The position numbers were made by a program, and so were the translations under genes. Of a stretch of DNA of 64,000 nucleotides, positions 1-10,377 are shown in pieces. How positions within the stretch are numbered: position 1 is the first letter of the stretch; every line of letters starts with the position of its first letter. A model generated the notes under the pieces. It did not search any database, was not told the origin of the DNA, and saw only the letters and a program-made list of their open reading frames with translations. This DNA comes from Tolypocladium sp. Sup5 PDA-1. Lineage: Eukaryota > Ascomycota > Sordariomycetes > Hypocreales > Ophiocordycipitaceae. The stretch spans positions 1 to 64,000 of the forward strand of contig JPHH03000019.1 of the NCBI GenBank assembly GCA_000750105.3, written 5' to 3'.

Positions 1-88
1 AACGGAGCTGGAGGAGCCCACTCGCTCGGAGTTGGTACCCGTCGCTACGGCGGTGGGGCTGCGGCTGCATCGATGCATGCACGGGTGG
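1..88. repeat. Left copy of an 88-bp direct repeat
   Basis: The first 88 bases match positions 1813-1900 with two visible differences, both G-to-T transversions (near positions 57 and 83). The copies lie in the same orientation and flank the 2EXR gene. The left copy touches the window edge, so its true extent upstream is unknown. The differences are not the C-to-T/G-to-A type expected from repeat-induced point mutation. Confidence 0.9.
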
Positions 89-106
89 GGGGGGGGGGGG
101 GGGGGG
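87..106 (+). repeat. Homopolymer tract of 20 G
   Basis: An uninterrupted run of twenty G residues directly follows the left repeat copy. The right copy has only a short interrupted G run at the same place. Such a tract can form G-quadruplex DNA and is also a common site of assembly or length error. Confidence 0.9.
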
Positions 107-402
107 ACTCCAAAACGGCTGTGATGTCACGTCAGCTGACGGCTCGGGCACCAACTCAGCTTCACCTCAGCCCTACACTTATTCGCTGTCGCGACGACGT
201 TTGCAACGACCGCTCAATTAAAGGGGTTATATCTAGCGCTTACGACTCTGGGGAAGTGGCGCGTCCAATAGCAGCACGCAACTTGGCTGTCTTTTGGTAG
301 CGCATGGGCTGGCAGCAGAGCTCGGGCCCGCGTAAGAGTCGTACAAGATGAGGCATTGCGTCTCGACTCGCCGCTCTGAACAAGGCCTTTTCAACACTTG
401 AC

Positions 403-1426
403 GTGACTCCTCTTGCGGGATCACCGTTAACAGAACGCGACATCATAATGTATGACTACTGGTTGGGAGGAAACGTCGGTCCCTGGTGCCCGCCAGGCGT
501 ATCGCTTTGCGACAGACCAAGGCCCGAGCCCGATGTCAAGGGGAAGTCCAACGTGCCAGCCACGGCCTGCGACACGACGGAAGCGTCAGCCGATACCGGG
601 AATGCGGAAAAGTCGCGCCTCATGTCGCTGCCGCTAGAAATTCGGCTCCAGATCTACCACTGGGTTCACCTCATGAATCCCATTCGACAAAAGGCACCGT
701 CGCCTGGATACCCAACGCCAGAGATTAGGCGGTGTGTGCAACGACCTGTTCCCGATGCCGACGACCCATGGGACGGAGTCTGCGATTGGATCTGTGGTCA
801 CGACTATGATGCCCGGACCGATGCATGTAGGACGGAGAGCCCGATGCTGCTCTGTCCTAACCGGCCGCTCTGCGGTCTCCCGTCCAGCCTGCTGCGGACC
901 AGCAGGCAAATATGGCGCGAATCACGGTTGATACCCTTTGAGTCCAACGAATTTGTGTTTGTGACCTGGTTCACATCAGGCTTGTGGGCCGCCAGCGCTG
1001 CAGTCGCCGGGGTCCTTGTGCCGTGGCAGCGGGAAGCCATGCGATATGTACGGATCGAGGTCATGGAACGGGACTTGCAAGAAGAGGCATCGCTGCGGGC
1101 GTGGAAGGCATTGAGCTCGACGTGGACCGGACTACGGGGTCTGCGGGTCAAGATCGCGATGCTTGGAGCCGGGTCCGATGTGGGGCCCGAGGGCGGACTT
1201 GGCGATGCAAGCGGAGGCATGGGTATTGAGGGGAGGGCTAGCGGAGCTGGAGGCTCTGGAGCGGCTCGAGGTCGAGCTGGACGTGCCGACGTGGGACAAT
1301 GGCAGGAAGCTGGCCTGGTGCGTCGCGCTGGGGAGGTGTCTGCGGGAGAGGGGGTCGAGATCGCGGGTTGTCTGCACGGAGAGGGCGGCGGAGGAGGAGG
1401 AAGCAAAAGGACAAGTGGCTGGATAG
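403..1426 (+). pseudogene. 2EXR-domain (F-box-like) protein gene with an internal frameshift
   Basis: The N-terminal part carries the fungal 2EXR signature: MSLPLEIRLQIYHWVH, then LLRTSRQIWRESRLIPFESN and an LRGLRVKIAML strand. From about position 1160 that frame turns into an artificial Gly/Ala-rich tail. The next frame instead gives family-like sequence (WVLRGGLAELEALERLEVEL, then DVPTWDNGRKLAWC) to a stop at about 1426. No intron with plausible length and branch site joins the two, so a one-base indel near 1150-1165 is the simplest reading. Whether it is a real inactivating mutation or a sequence error cannot be decided here. The start is uncertain: ATG 403 or ATG 448. 2EXR proteins are abundant in Sordariomycetes and mostly of unknown function. 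Without the frameshift the unbroken frame ends at 1470. Confidence 0.7.
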
Positions 1427-1470
1427 GGAGAGTCGGGCACCAGCAGGGGAGGCTCGGGAGAGGGACCTGA

Positions 1471-2770
1471 AATATGCGCATGTTCACGAGGCCACAGGCC
1501 TACTCGTAGGAACTTTTGTCCTTGGCCGAGGTGTACGGAGTTTCGGGACGGTTCAGCAAGGGCAATCCATTACCTGTACGCATGGATAATGGACTATCAG
1601 TCAGCGCTACACCGTTTCTTGTCCGCCACCGGAGACGATGTCTGCTGGGAGTTTGTCTCTACATAGTCCGTAGATGGACTCTTAGCGTAGATGCATTACC
1701 GGAGCAGGGTTGGGTGCCATGCCGATGCAACGTAAGAGAGATAGGCCAAGAGCAGATGCGGACACTCCGACACTGACACACCGAATGACAGACGCCACGT
1801 GCGGAGCTGCAGAACGGAGCTGGAGGAGCCCACTCGCTCGGAGTTGGTACCCGTCGCTACGGCGGTGGTGCTGCGGCTGCATCGATGCATGCACGGTTGG
1901 GGGTCGGGGAGTGGGGAGACGGACACGGGGCTCATGTGACTACGCGCGATGTTCGCCCAGATGAGTCACGTCACGCTCTGTCGCTTCGCATCTTGGCCTC
2001 TCTCCCTTGCCTTCCTCGTACTCGTATCTGAAAGTTCTTCTGGTGACCCGACCGTGCCCGCATGTGCCCGTCGGCCGAGAGAAGGAGACAAAACTCATGC
2101 GACACGTAAACGCCGTGCACCGAACAACGGCCCGTGAACCGGGGCACGCAGGCAGCCGAGGCTTCGTTGTGCTGTTCTCTGGGGGCTTGGGCTTCTGAAT
2201 CTGATGCGGCGGACACGACGATAGCTGGCAGTCAGCAACGGAGGAAAATTGGCAGGCCTGCTGCGGGCGCTGCGGCTGAGTTGGGACGGACGGACAACAG
2301 CCACTTCATCACAGTCGCAGCCCAGCAGCAGGTGCTCCGTAGATTTGCGATAACCGGCGCTTGGCATCTGGAGCAACTGTGCTATCTGTGCTAGGGAAGG
2401 AGGCGTGTGTGGTGGGTGTGGCTCTCCTTTTGCTTGCGTGAATGCGTGACTGGGCCTCCATGGTAATATTTCACCGATTTACCGATGCGGCGTCTGCGGA
2501 TCTTGGACCTGTATTCTTTTTTCCTTCTCTACCTCTTTGCGCTACATGCCGTGATTGCGACAGCCCAATTGACGCTTGCGACCCGTCAATTGCATTTACC
2601 TTGATCTCTCACTCTTCGCTGTGAGTTGCATCTCATCCGACCAGAGCAGACAGACCCCGCGCTGTCATCCGCGCCGTCGTCGGATCCGCCATCGCCGACC
2701 TCAGCCCATACGCCGCAAGAACACCTTCACAACACCTACACCTACACCTACGCCACCACCGACCGTCGCA
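1471..2770. other. Intergenic region containing the right repeat copy
   Basis: Apart from the 88-bp repeat copy at 1813-1900, no coding exon, tRNA or mobile element is recognisable. Open frames here are short, overlap on both strands and lack family motifs. The last few hundred bases are pyrimidine-rich and are the likely promoter and 5' UTR of the GFA-domain gene. Confidence 0.6.
1813..1900. repeat. Right copy of the 88-bp direct repeat
   Basis: This copy matches positions 1-88 with two G-to-T differences. It lies about 390 bases past the 2EXR frame end. Together the copies bracket about 1.72 kb that includes the frameshifted gene. Confidence 0.9.
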
Positions 2771-3483
2771 ATGGAAGCGCGCTGCCAGTGCGGCTCCGTC
2801 GCGTTCAAGACGCCCCTTCCCGAGCCGCTGGCGCTGTACATCTGCCACTGCGCCGAGTGTCGGCGCCAGACGAGCTCGGCCTTTGGCGCCTCGGCCATCT
2901 TCCCGCGCTTCAAGCTCCCGGACACGGAGCTGCTGAGCTGCTACGCGTGAGTCCTCGCCATGGGCTTGGGATCTGTCTGGCGCCGTGGTCTGCGCTGGGA
3001 CGGGTTGCTGAGCCGAATGATTGACTGGTTGGGGCCGCGGTCCGCTAACATGGCTTGTGCGTATAAGTCGACCGACGCCGTCGGGGCAAACGCTGTATTG
3101 GTATGAACACCCTCGACTCTGGACAAGCCCATCCGCAACTGACCGGCGACGCAGCTATTTTTGCCGCAACTGCGGAACGCGCCTCTTCCACACGACGCCG
3201 GTACGCCCCCCCGAAGCCCACTCCCTCCCCGGTGACCTGGCTGACGTCGCCGCTCGTCTGCGCACAGTCCAAGAACGTCGTGTCCATCAAGGGCGGCTGC
3301 ATCGAGGGCCTCGACTGGAAGAAGGCCATTCACCTGTGGACCAAGAGCGCCATGGTGCCCATCCCCGAGGGCTCCGAGACGCACTCGGAGACGTCCGGGA
3401 GCACCGACTACGGCGTCTCTCAGGAGCTGCTTGATCAGCCGGCGGACTCGCCCGGCGAGCTGATGGGCAGCGGGGGCTGTTAG
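2771..3483 (+). CDS. GFA/CENP-V domain protein (glutathione-dependent formaldehyde-activating family)
   Basis: Exons 2771-2946, 3068-3100, 3155-3200 and 3268-3483 splice with GT-AG ends to a 156-residue protein, typical of single-domain GFA proteins. Zinc-binding cysteines are in place: CQCGSVAF at the N-terminus, CHCAECRR near residue 30, and CRNCGTRLF formed across the third exon. The C-terminus is acidic and ends GELMGSGGC. Members include S-(hydroxymethyl)glutathione synthase and many proteins of unknown substrate, so the reaction is not fixed by sequence. The second intron (54 nt) is a multiple of three without an in-frame stop. The gene converges on the DUF1295 gene, with about 360 bases between stops. 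The fold is clear; the substrate is not. Confidence 0.9.
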
Positions 3484-3845
3484 ACAACGTCTCGGGCCCT
3501 GATTGTGGGTTTGGCGCAGGTGAGTGGGTGAATGATAATGACGATGAAAATGGCGAATTCGACGATGGCGGTGTTGGTGTGGGTGAAGTGCCTTACATGA
3601 TCTGGAGTACTCGAGTCCTGTGGGTCTTGCTCGTGTGTTTGTTGGTACTGATTTCGAGTGTCGTTTCAACACGGGAGCAGCAGAAAATCGCATGGTCATG
3701 AAATGAAAGGCAAGGTATGAATCAACTTGGGACAATGGGGCGGCGCAATCAATCAACTTATACATACGTACGAAGTATATATTCATGCATGTATACGGGG
3801 GATATCGGATAGTCTTATTGCCATGGTGGTAGCATGTATTAAACA
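3484..3845. other. Convergent 3' intergenic region
   Basis: This AT-richer spacer lies between two tail-to-tail genes. It holds low-complexity stretches such as the ATATAC-rich segment near 3765-3800, consistent with 3' UTRs and polyadenylation signals. No exon or RNA gene was recognised. Confidence 0.6.
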
Positions 3846-5093
3846 TTAAACAAGTCTCTCCTCAGCGCTCCCTCTATCATGTCCATTCGCCTGCTCCCGC
3901 GTCCCTTGGTCCTCGGCGCCGCCACCCGGATGCTTGACGTCGGAGTGCTTGGCCGGGTCAAACACGTACATGGGGAACTCGAGGAAGAGGGTTCGCTTGA
4001 GGAAGACGGGCACCTTCTCGTACAGCTGCGGCGAGAAGGGGACGAGGATGCTGGTGCGGTGGAGCCAGCGGCCGTAGCCCTCCCAGTTGTTACCCTTTTC
4101 GTAACGCGACTTGGCCTTGGGCCGCTCCGAGAGGGGCAGGCCGGAGACGAACATGAGGAGGACGGTGAGGAAGACGGGGCCGAGGATGGTGGCGTAGAGG
4201 GCCTTGTAGGCCTGGCCGCCGACGTAGCCGTCTGCGGCGGCGGAGACGGCGATCATGTAGATGGCTGACTTGTTAGCTGGAGCGGAGTGTGCTTGGATAT
4301 GGCGACAGGGAGCTCACCGAACTGGATGATGATTTCGCCAAAGTAGTTGGGGTGCCGCGAGACCGCGAAGAAGCCCTTGTCACACACGGCCCGCCCATCG
4401 TGCGTCCGGCGAAAGTTGTATTTCTGCACGTCGCTCACGCTCTCCATGACGAATCCCAGCGCAAAGAGCACCACGCCGGCAATGTCGCGGGCGGTGCCAA
4501 AGTCGTGCTGCGGGTAGCGCGTGACGGCGGGCGAGTTGAGGACGGTGACGGGCAGGGAGACGGTCCAGACCCAGAGCATCTGAAAGGTCCAGAAACCGAG
4601 GAAGGGGAGGAAGCGGCCGCGCTTGTCGTCGAAGCGGTCGTCGGAGCCGGTGCGCAGGATGCGGAAGAAGAGGAAGCCGGAGAGGCGGAGGGCCCAGGCG
4701 ATGAGGAAGAGGGAGGCGACGAGCTGGCGGGCGTGGTGCTGGGGGGCGGAGAGGGCGAGGGTGAGGATGGCGAGGACGGCGAAGTTGGAGCCGCCGGCGA
4801 GGTCTGAAGACGATGTTAGCATGTATGATTTGCGATGATGGTGATGGAGATGGTGATGGAGAAGACGATGTTAGCATGTATGATTTGCGATGATGGTGAT
4901 GGAGATGGTGATGGAGATGGTGATGGAGATGGTGATGTATTGAGCGGAGGCCCGCGAGAGCCAGAGAGGTTGACGCACCGGTCAGCTTGTCAAACTTGAA
5001 CGTATAGGCAACGGAAAAGAAAAAGAGCTGGTACGCGACGGTGACAATGGCCGTAATGGCTAGGTAGTAGTCGTCGAGTACGTACGCCGCCAT
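3846..5093 (-). CDS. DUF1295 / steroid 5-alpha-reductase-like membrane protein
   Basis: Reading leftward, exons 5093-4979, 4803-4318 and 4264-3846 give 339 residues. The start MAAYVLDDYYLAITAIVTVA begins the first transmembrane helix, and several more follow. The C-terminal half has the family block YNFRRTHDGRAVCDKGFF, then SRHPNYFGEIIIQF, the NADPH-binding region shared by the isoprenylcysteine methyltransferase/5-alpha-reductase superfamily. The first junction restores FDKLTDLAGGSNF and the second IIIQFAIYMIAVS, both as expected for the family. It probably acts in the ER membrane on a lipid or sterol-like substrate, which is not identifiable. The C-terminal about 25 residues are polar (Gly/Glu/Arg-rich). 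An in-frame ATG at 5150 would add 19 residues but lacks family similarity. Intron 1 carries a tandem duplication, listed separately. Confidence 0.88.
4806..4937. repeat. 55-bp perfect tandem duplication plus GATGGTGATGGA repeats inside intron 1 of the DUF1295 gene
   Basis: Positions 4806-4860 and 4861-4915 are identical over 55 bases. They run into further copies of the 12-mer GATGGTGATGGA. The duplicated unit, read on the minus strand, contains the likely branch-point sequence GCTAAC. Only the copy next to exon 2 ends in CAG; the other has TCC there. The intron therefore has two candidate branch points and one acceptor. Confidence 0.9.
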
Positions 5094-6595
5094 GATGGTG
5101 TTGAGCCGATGTTCGTCGTCGTTGCCGACTTGAGAGGTGCAATAAGACACAGCGGGCCTGAATACTTTACGTACTCTTCACATGGACGACAGGCGTTTTT
5201 GCAATTCCATCATGGACTCTCAGGCTCGCATTCGCATTCAAAGGGAGTGACTGGTTGGTAGCTTTTGTCCTTTGAATGAGCGTAGTCAAAAGTCTATGAC
5301 GGCGTTGAGCGTGGCGTGCATGTCATGACTGTCGTGGAGACGGGGGTGCCTTCGGCAGTGGCAGGTACCGGCGCTCGTCATTCCGCGTGGAGAGGTACTT
5401 CGTACGAGTACATGATTACTCGTACTGTACTTGCATCCTTCAACCTCGATCTTGGGAACACCCTGTGCGCTGCTGCATCAATCCACTTACAGCGGCCGCT
5501 CCCTCACACCTTAATCACGATAAGGTGTGCACGTGGAGTCTCGGCCTTCCACTGGTTGACGACGATGCGCCGTGGCCGATGGGCCGCTCAACGGTACTGG
5601 CCGACGACGAAGCCAGCGCTTCGTGAGGCTGTTCTCAAACGCCGACGCCGTTGGGAGCCGCCTCCGTTGTTCCTGGGCGAGGGCTAATTAGTCGCAGAGG
5701 CGAAACAGGCAAACGTCAGTGAGTTTCGTGATGCTCATCGCTGACAACCCCACCCAACAGGGACAGCATTCTTTCGCCGTCCGAGCGATTCAGTGTTGGG
5801 GCGAACAGCATCGTTGACGGCCATCTCGGCAATCCAATTTATTAACTACCTAATCAGTTTCTGCAATCAAGTCCATTGCCGTGCCCTCCACCGCCCTCCC
5901 GAGTGCCGAACGCCGCAGCCCCTGGTGGCTCGTGGCCCAAACAGGAGCCGTCTGGGTGCCGTCTCAGGTCCCCTCCATCGTGACCCGCATCACCACCACA
6001 GCTTCACGTCCTGCCCTCACCACGCAGCCCACGACGAGGACCACGACGACCACGACGACGGCGCCGTTTGAGCCGCAGCCCAGCTGTAACCGCAGCACCC
6101 CATCGCAGCGCCGTCCCATCTTTGCCCATCATGCCCGCCCTTCGCTCTCGCGAACAGCCGGTATCAGATCCCCTAAGCTCCCCTCCCGAAATGCCCTCTG
6201 GCCTCTGTGAACCTCCCCCTTTCCCACACGATCCCAGCGCTGGCCGTCCCCCTTCCACCAGCACCGAGCGTGCGTTTCTTTCTTTTCTTTATTGGGACCT
6301 CATGACCCGCGCCACCGCCTCTGCAGATCATCGTCGTCGTCGAACCACCCTTGCGCGTTCCTCGACGAAGGAAAGGGCTGCAGATCACACATCAGCTGGC
6401 TGATTGGGGGGCCTGCCCGTCTTCTTCTCTCCTCTCGACGCTCGCTTCACGCCCCGGACTACCTTATGCTTGGGTACTAACATTCCCCGTCTGTCGTTTC
6501 TGGATTCAACAGCTGGACTGTTGCGCCGTATCCTTTTCTCCTTTTTGATACCCTCGCGTGGCTGCTTCGCAGCGTTTGCGCACAAGGCGTCTCGG
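5094..6595. other. 1.5-kb intergenic region between divergent genes
   Basis: This is the shared upstream region of the DUF1295 gene (minus) and the secreted repeat protein (plus). It includes a 9-bp-stem hairpin at 5505-5529 and a CGAGTA/TACTCG inverted pair at 5405-5422. From about 5880 to 6590 it is pyrimidine-rich with CGACGA and ACCACG repeats. Open frames of 75-123 codons exist on both strands, but none shows a domain or plausible splicing. Confidence 0.6.
5505..5529. other. Perfect 9-bp stem hairpin
   Basis: CACACCTTA and TAAGGTGTG are exact reverse complements separated by a 7-base loop. The site sits in the intergenic region about 400 bases upstream of the DUF1295 start codon. It could be a transcription-factor half-site pair or an RNA hairpin; neither is supported by other evidence. 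Confidence 0.6.
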
Positions 6596-8355
6596 ATGGT
6601 TAGGATGAAGGCCGCGGCCTTTCACGTCCTCATCGCGTGGGCGGCCGTCGTGCAGGTGAGCTACATGGACGTCGACATATGGTCATGGGGATGAATGTCT
6701 GACATGAGAGGCTAGGTTACGGCACTCGGCTACGATGGGCACGGCTACCAGCTAGAGAAGAGGGGCCTCTTGGACCAGCTCGGGCAGTTGCTCGGAGGAG
6801 GAGCTGGAGGGGCAGGAGGAGGAGGAGGAGGAGGAGGAGGAGGAGGGAGCCGAGGGAATCAGGGCAACGGAGGCGACGGGGCAAGGAACCGAGTGAACGC
6901 AGGCAACGACGATAACGGCAACGGGGGGAACGGCAACGGCAACGGCAACGGCGGCAACGGCGGCGGCAACGGCGGCGGCAACAGAGCAGGGAACAGAGGC
7001 AACGGAGGCAACGGAGGCAACGCGGCCAAGACGGTCACCGAGACGGTCAAGCAAATAATCACCGTCAACGCAGCCGGCTGCGAAGGAGGAGGACCGGGCG
7101 GCGCAAACGCCACGGGCGCTGCTCCTCCAGCTCCTCCGCCACCGCCGCCGCCGCAGAATGCTCCTCCACCCAACGCTCCCCCCGCGAACGCGCCGCCGCC
7201 TGCGAATGGCGCTCCTCCAGCGTCGACGCCCAAGTTTGAAGGGTACAGATGACCATCTCCCAACTCACTCGTTGCTCGGATGCTGACACAGGAGTCAACT
7301 GTAGCCTCCGGCTGTCCATCATCACGCAGACGGTCCAGGGGACGGGCCCGCCGCCCACGGTCACCATCACGGCGCTCGCGAGCACGGTTACCCAGACGGT
7401 TACGGCTGCGTGCCAGGGACAGCCTGTATGGATTGATATACTCTATTTCTGCTTACTATCTTGGGACGGATGTGCTGACCGTGTAAAACCCGCGAACCAG
7501 CCCGCGGCGCCCCCGGTTCAGAACGCACCGGCGCAGTCTGCTTCGTCTAAGGGGGCTCAACAGCCTCAAAAACCCCAGCAGCCCCAGCAGCCCCAGCAAC
7601 AGGCGACTACCGTCACCCATACCGTGACCGTCCCCGCCGCCGGAGCCGTAAGCCTTCCCTCCCCATTGCCCCCCTTCCCCCTGATATCAAGGAATGAGCG
7701 CCAACCGCCCTCATAGGCCGCGCCCCCCGGCAGCACCGTCATCACCGTCATCGCCGACCCGCAGATCATCTGCAACGGCCAGGTCATGAACCCGGGCCAG
7801 TCCAAGTCGGTGGTCCCCGCGACGCCCAACGCGAACGGCAACGGGGTCGGCGTGTCCACGATCCCCATCGCTGAGTCGGCGCTGCCCAAGACGACACACT
7901 CTGCGAATCCACCCGCGGCATCTTCCTCGGCGGCGGCGTCGTCGTCGTCTGCCCCTGCGAAATCGTCCCAGGAACCGGCTCCGGCAGCAGGTAGCTCCTC
8001 CGCCGCCCCAAAGGCCCAGCCCGCGTCTTCCAGCTCGTCCTCGTCCTCGTCCTCGTCCGCAGCCGCAGCCGCGCCCCTCAGCTCATCCTCGAGCGCCGCG
8101 GCCCCGACTCCAGCACCTGATGCCGCCAGCAGCAGCAAGTCCGCTACGCTCGCCCAGTCCGTCGCCCTCGGCGGCCTTGCCCCGGACGCCTCGGCGCCGT
8201 TCGAATCCGCTGCCCCTGCGCCCGGCCCGGGCATCATGGCGCCCGCACAGCCCGCCGTCAACCTCTCTGGCCTCCAGCTCAGCAGCGTGCTGAACCTCGG
8301 TCCCCTGCCGCAGGGGCAGACGGCTCGACCTCAGTCCGCGACTGTGGCCGCGTAG
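6596..8355 (+). CDS. Secreted low-complexity Gly/Asn-, Pro- and Ser/Ala-rich protein with repeated TVT modules
   Basis: Proposed exons 6596-6655, 6716-7242, 7305-7425, 7501-7647 and 7717-8355 give 497 residues. A signal peptide (MKAAAFHVLIAWAAVVQ, continuing VTA) is followed by a short propeptide ending QLEKR, a Kex2-type site, before GLLDQLGQLL. Next come a polyglycine and NGNGGNGG tract, a TVTETV..ITV module with a Cys, a proline-rich segment, then modules TVTITALASTVTQTVTAACQ and TVTHTVTVPAAG, and ITVIADPQIICNGQ. The C-terminal 180 residues are Ser/Ala-rich. Each module-bearing segment ends near one cysteine followed by EG, QG or NG. This suggests an extracellular or cell-wall protein. No GPI signal is obvious. 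The third exon boundary (donor GTACAG at 7243) is the weakest. Intron 3 (7426-7500) is stop-free and in frame. Start ATG 6596 or 6605. Confidence 0.75.
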
Positions 8356-8575
8356 GTAATTGGATAGCCTTGGTTAGGTCGAAACAGGTGGACAGATCTT
8401 GTCGTTTGCAAAGTATGATAGGGCATGCCGATTCTTTAAATAGTAGATACCATGCCTTGCGGCGGTCTGCCATTCTTACATGAACATCTAACGACGCGGA
8501 ATCTAGCCCTCCTCATCTCTTCATTGCACCGTCTATTGGGTATCATTAAGCGTCACATTGTACCTAACCTCCATG

Positions 8576-9514
8576 TCATGGGTCTTGCTTCTTCTCGGAG
8601 CCAGCCGAGCGCGCCGCCAGCTTCATCTTCTTGGCCTGCCGCCTGCTCATGGGCTGGCCATTGTCATCCTCGCCGTTCTTGCGCTTTTGGTTCTTCGCCT
8701 TCTTGCCCGTGTTGTCAGAATCTGGCTTCTGGTCCATGTCGTTGCTCGCGCCCTTGGCGCCTCCGTCGTCATTCCTTGAGGCGACCTGAACGACGTCGAT
8801 GACGCCGCGGAAGCCGTTCCTCTTGATACCCTCGTTCACCACCACGCTCCTCGGTATCGAGCGGAAGCCCTCGAGGCCCCTTTCGCTCGCAAGTCCCCAC
8901 ACGCTCAGCAGGTTGACAATATCTGAAGGGCCACGCAGACCGAGGGGCGTCTTGGCCTCGCTGCTGACGATGAAGCCGCGGCCGCGGGTGGCGCGGACGA
9001 GGCTCGTCACGTTGGCGATGAAGTTTGCGCGGCCGCGGGCGTCGGCCGCGAGGAGCTGAGCGTAGCATATCTCGAAGCGGACGCCGCGCGCAACGGCGGC
9101 CATGCAGGGCTTGGGGCGGAAGTAGAAGGGGAAGTGGATCGTCAGGTCGAGGGAGATGATGGGAATGTCGAGCGTGAGGCAGGCGTTCTGGAACGCCTTT
9201 TCCGTGAGCGGCCGGATGGCGAGGATATCGTAGACGCTTGCGAGGGCGGGCAGGCGGTAGTTTGAGGCGGACGGGTCGGTGAGGGGCAGCGTGGCGCGGT
9301 GGAGGACGTGGGGGAGCTTCTTGCCGGCCGACGAGGCTGACGAGGAGACGGGGAGAGGCGGGAAGGGCGACGTGGGATTCGCGGGAAAAGGGAGCTCGAG
9401 GGTGTGGTTGAGGGCGACGGTGGCGTAGCCGAGCGAGCTCGCTTGGGAGAGGGTCTGGAGGAGGCGGTCGGGGGCCGTGGCCGGGGACCAGGCGATGCTG
9501 AGGTCGTAGAGCAT
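8576..9514 (-). CDS. RPP1: Ribonuclease P/MRP subunit p30 (RPP1)
   Basis: A single exon encodes 312 residues. It begins MLYDLSIAWSP and carries the RNase P p30 TIM-barrel features: ATVALNHTLELP near residue 32, YDILAIRPLTEKAFQNAC, DIPIISLDLTIHFPFYFR, RGVRFEICYAQLL, and a C-terminal SDIVNLLSVWGL helix. These match the family in order. The last 60 residues are a charged, Lys-rich tail, common for nucleolar proteins. The product should be part of the RNase P and MRP complexes that process tRNA and rRNA precursors. It is divergent from the zinc-ribbon gene. The start codon is the first in-frame ATG and fits the conserved N-terminus. Confidence 0.93.
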   Translation of the reverse strand: MLYDLSIAWSPATAPDRLLQTLSQASSLGYATVALNHTLELPFPANPTSPFPPLPVSSSASSAGKKLPHVLHRATLPLTDPSASNYRLPALASVYDILAIRPLTEKAFQNACLTLDIPIISLDLTIHFPFYFRPKPCMAAVARGVRFEICYAQLLAADARGRANFIANVTSLVRATRGRGFIVSSEAKTPLGLRGPSDIVNLLSVWGLASERGLEGFRSIPRSVVVNEGIKRNGFRGVIDVVQVASRNDDGGAKGASNDMDQKPDSDNTGKKAKNQKRKNGEDDNGQPMSRRQAKKMKLAARSAGSEKKQDP

Positions 9515-10377
9515 GGTTCGGAGGTGGTGATGGGGGACCTGGGGGGTTCTTCGCGGTGTTGACGTTGGGGGCTATAACTGGATGCCGAGGTCGGTCATGG
9601 TCGATCGGATGGCGAGCCGAGGCAGTTGGTCTATTTGCCACCTCAATTCGCGTGCTCTGCGGCGCTGCGTCTTGCTTGTGACGGCGAGAGGAGGCTGTCA
9701 GTCCCGGTCGCGCATGCGGTGTCGTCGCGTGTCGATGCAGGAAGCTCGCCGCATGTTCTTTTTTTTCAGATGCACCAGGACAACGTGGGGCACCGGCGCT
9801 TAGTCACCAATTGCCCAAAGCGGCAAGTCAGCCACGCCACGGACCTGGCAAGCCTGGCTTGCCTCGGCGGAAGGTGTGGTCCGTGCACGCGGGAGTGGCA
9901 AGCATATTCGCACCCCAGAGTCGAGTGGCGTCGTCACTCTCCAACTCCATCATCCGTCCATGATCCATCCACCTCTTCGACCGCTGCGCCCCCAACTCCA
10001 CCTCCACCTCCACCTCCGCCTCCTCATTGCTATTCCGGCTGGTTTACGCATTGTGCTTGTGCAACGTACGTGCGTCCTGCATACTTAGCGTCAGGCTCAG
10101 TTCGTGCGACCGCTGCAGGCAGCTTCGTTCGTGCCTCGACGTACGGACTACCTTACGCGCCTTTCGGACCCAGCTCGACCCAGCTCCAGCCCGCATCAGG
10201 CCGAACGACGTCTCCGTACGCGGAATCCCGAGTCCGCGGGAACTTGTCACTCCTTCGTGCCCGTCCTGCCGTGTAACCATCGCGACTCTGCCAGGATAGG
10301 TGCCGTGTGCCGACAACGCAACGAGCTCTCCCATTCTTTTTCCACAGCCGTCGCAATCTTTGCGCCACTGAGCAATC
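9515..10377. other. Divergent promoter region of RPP1 and the zinc-ribbon gene
   Basis: No coding exon is recognisable. The region contains a CCACCTCC-type polypyrimidine stretch at about 9990-10025 and is otherwise mixed sequence. A 216-codon open frame on the plus strand from 9626 has no family motif and is judged spurious. Confidence 0.55.

Noticed and set aside
87..106. Telomeric or subtelomeric end
   Set aside because: A pure G tract without TTAGGG units, and no telomere repeats elsewhere in the window.
1..1900. RIP-mutated transposon
   Set aside because: The two repeat copies differ by G-to-T changes, not transitions, and no transposon coding sequence is present.
4289..4807. A 172-codon Glu/Gly-rich plus-strand frame
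   Set aside because: Antisense shadow of DUF1295 exon 2, which carries the conserved motifs and splice sites.
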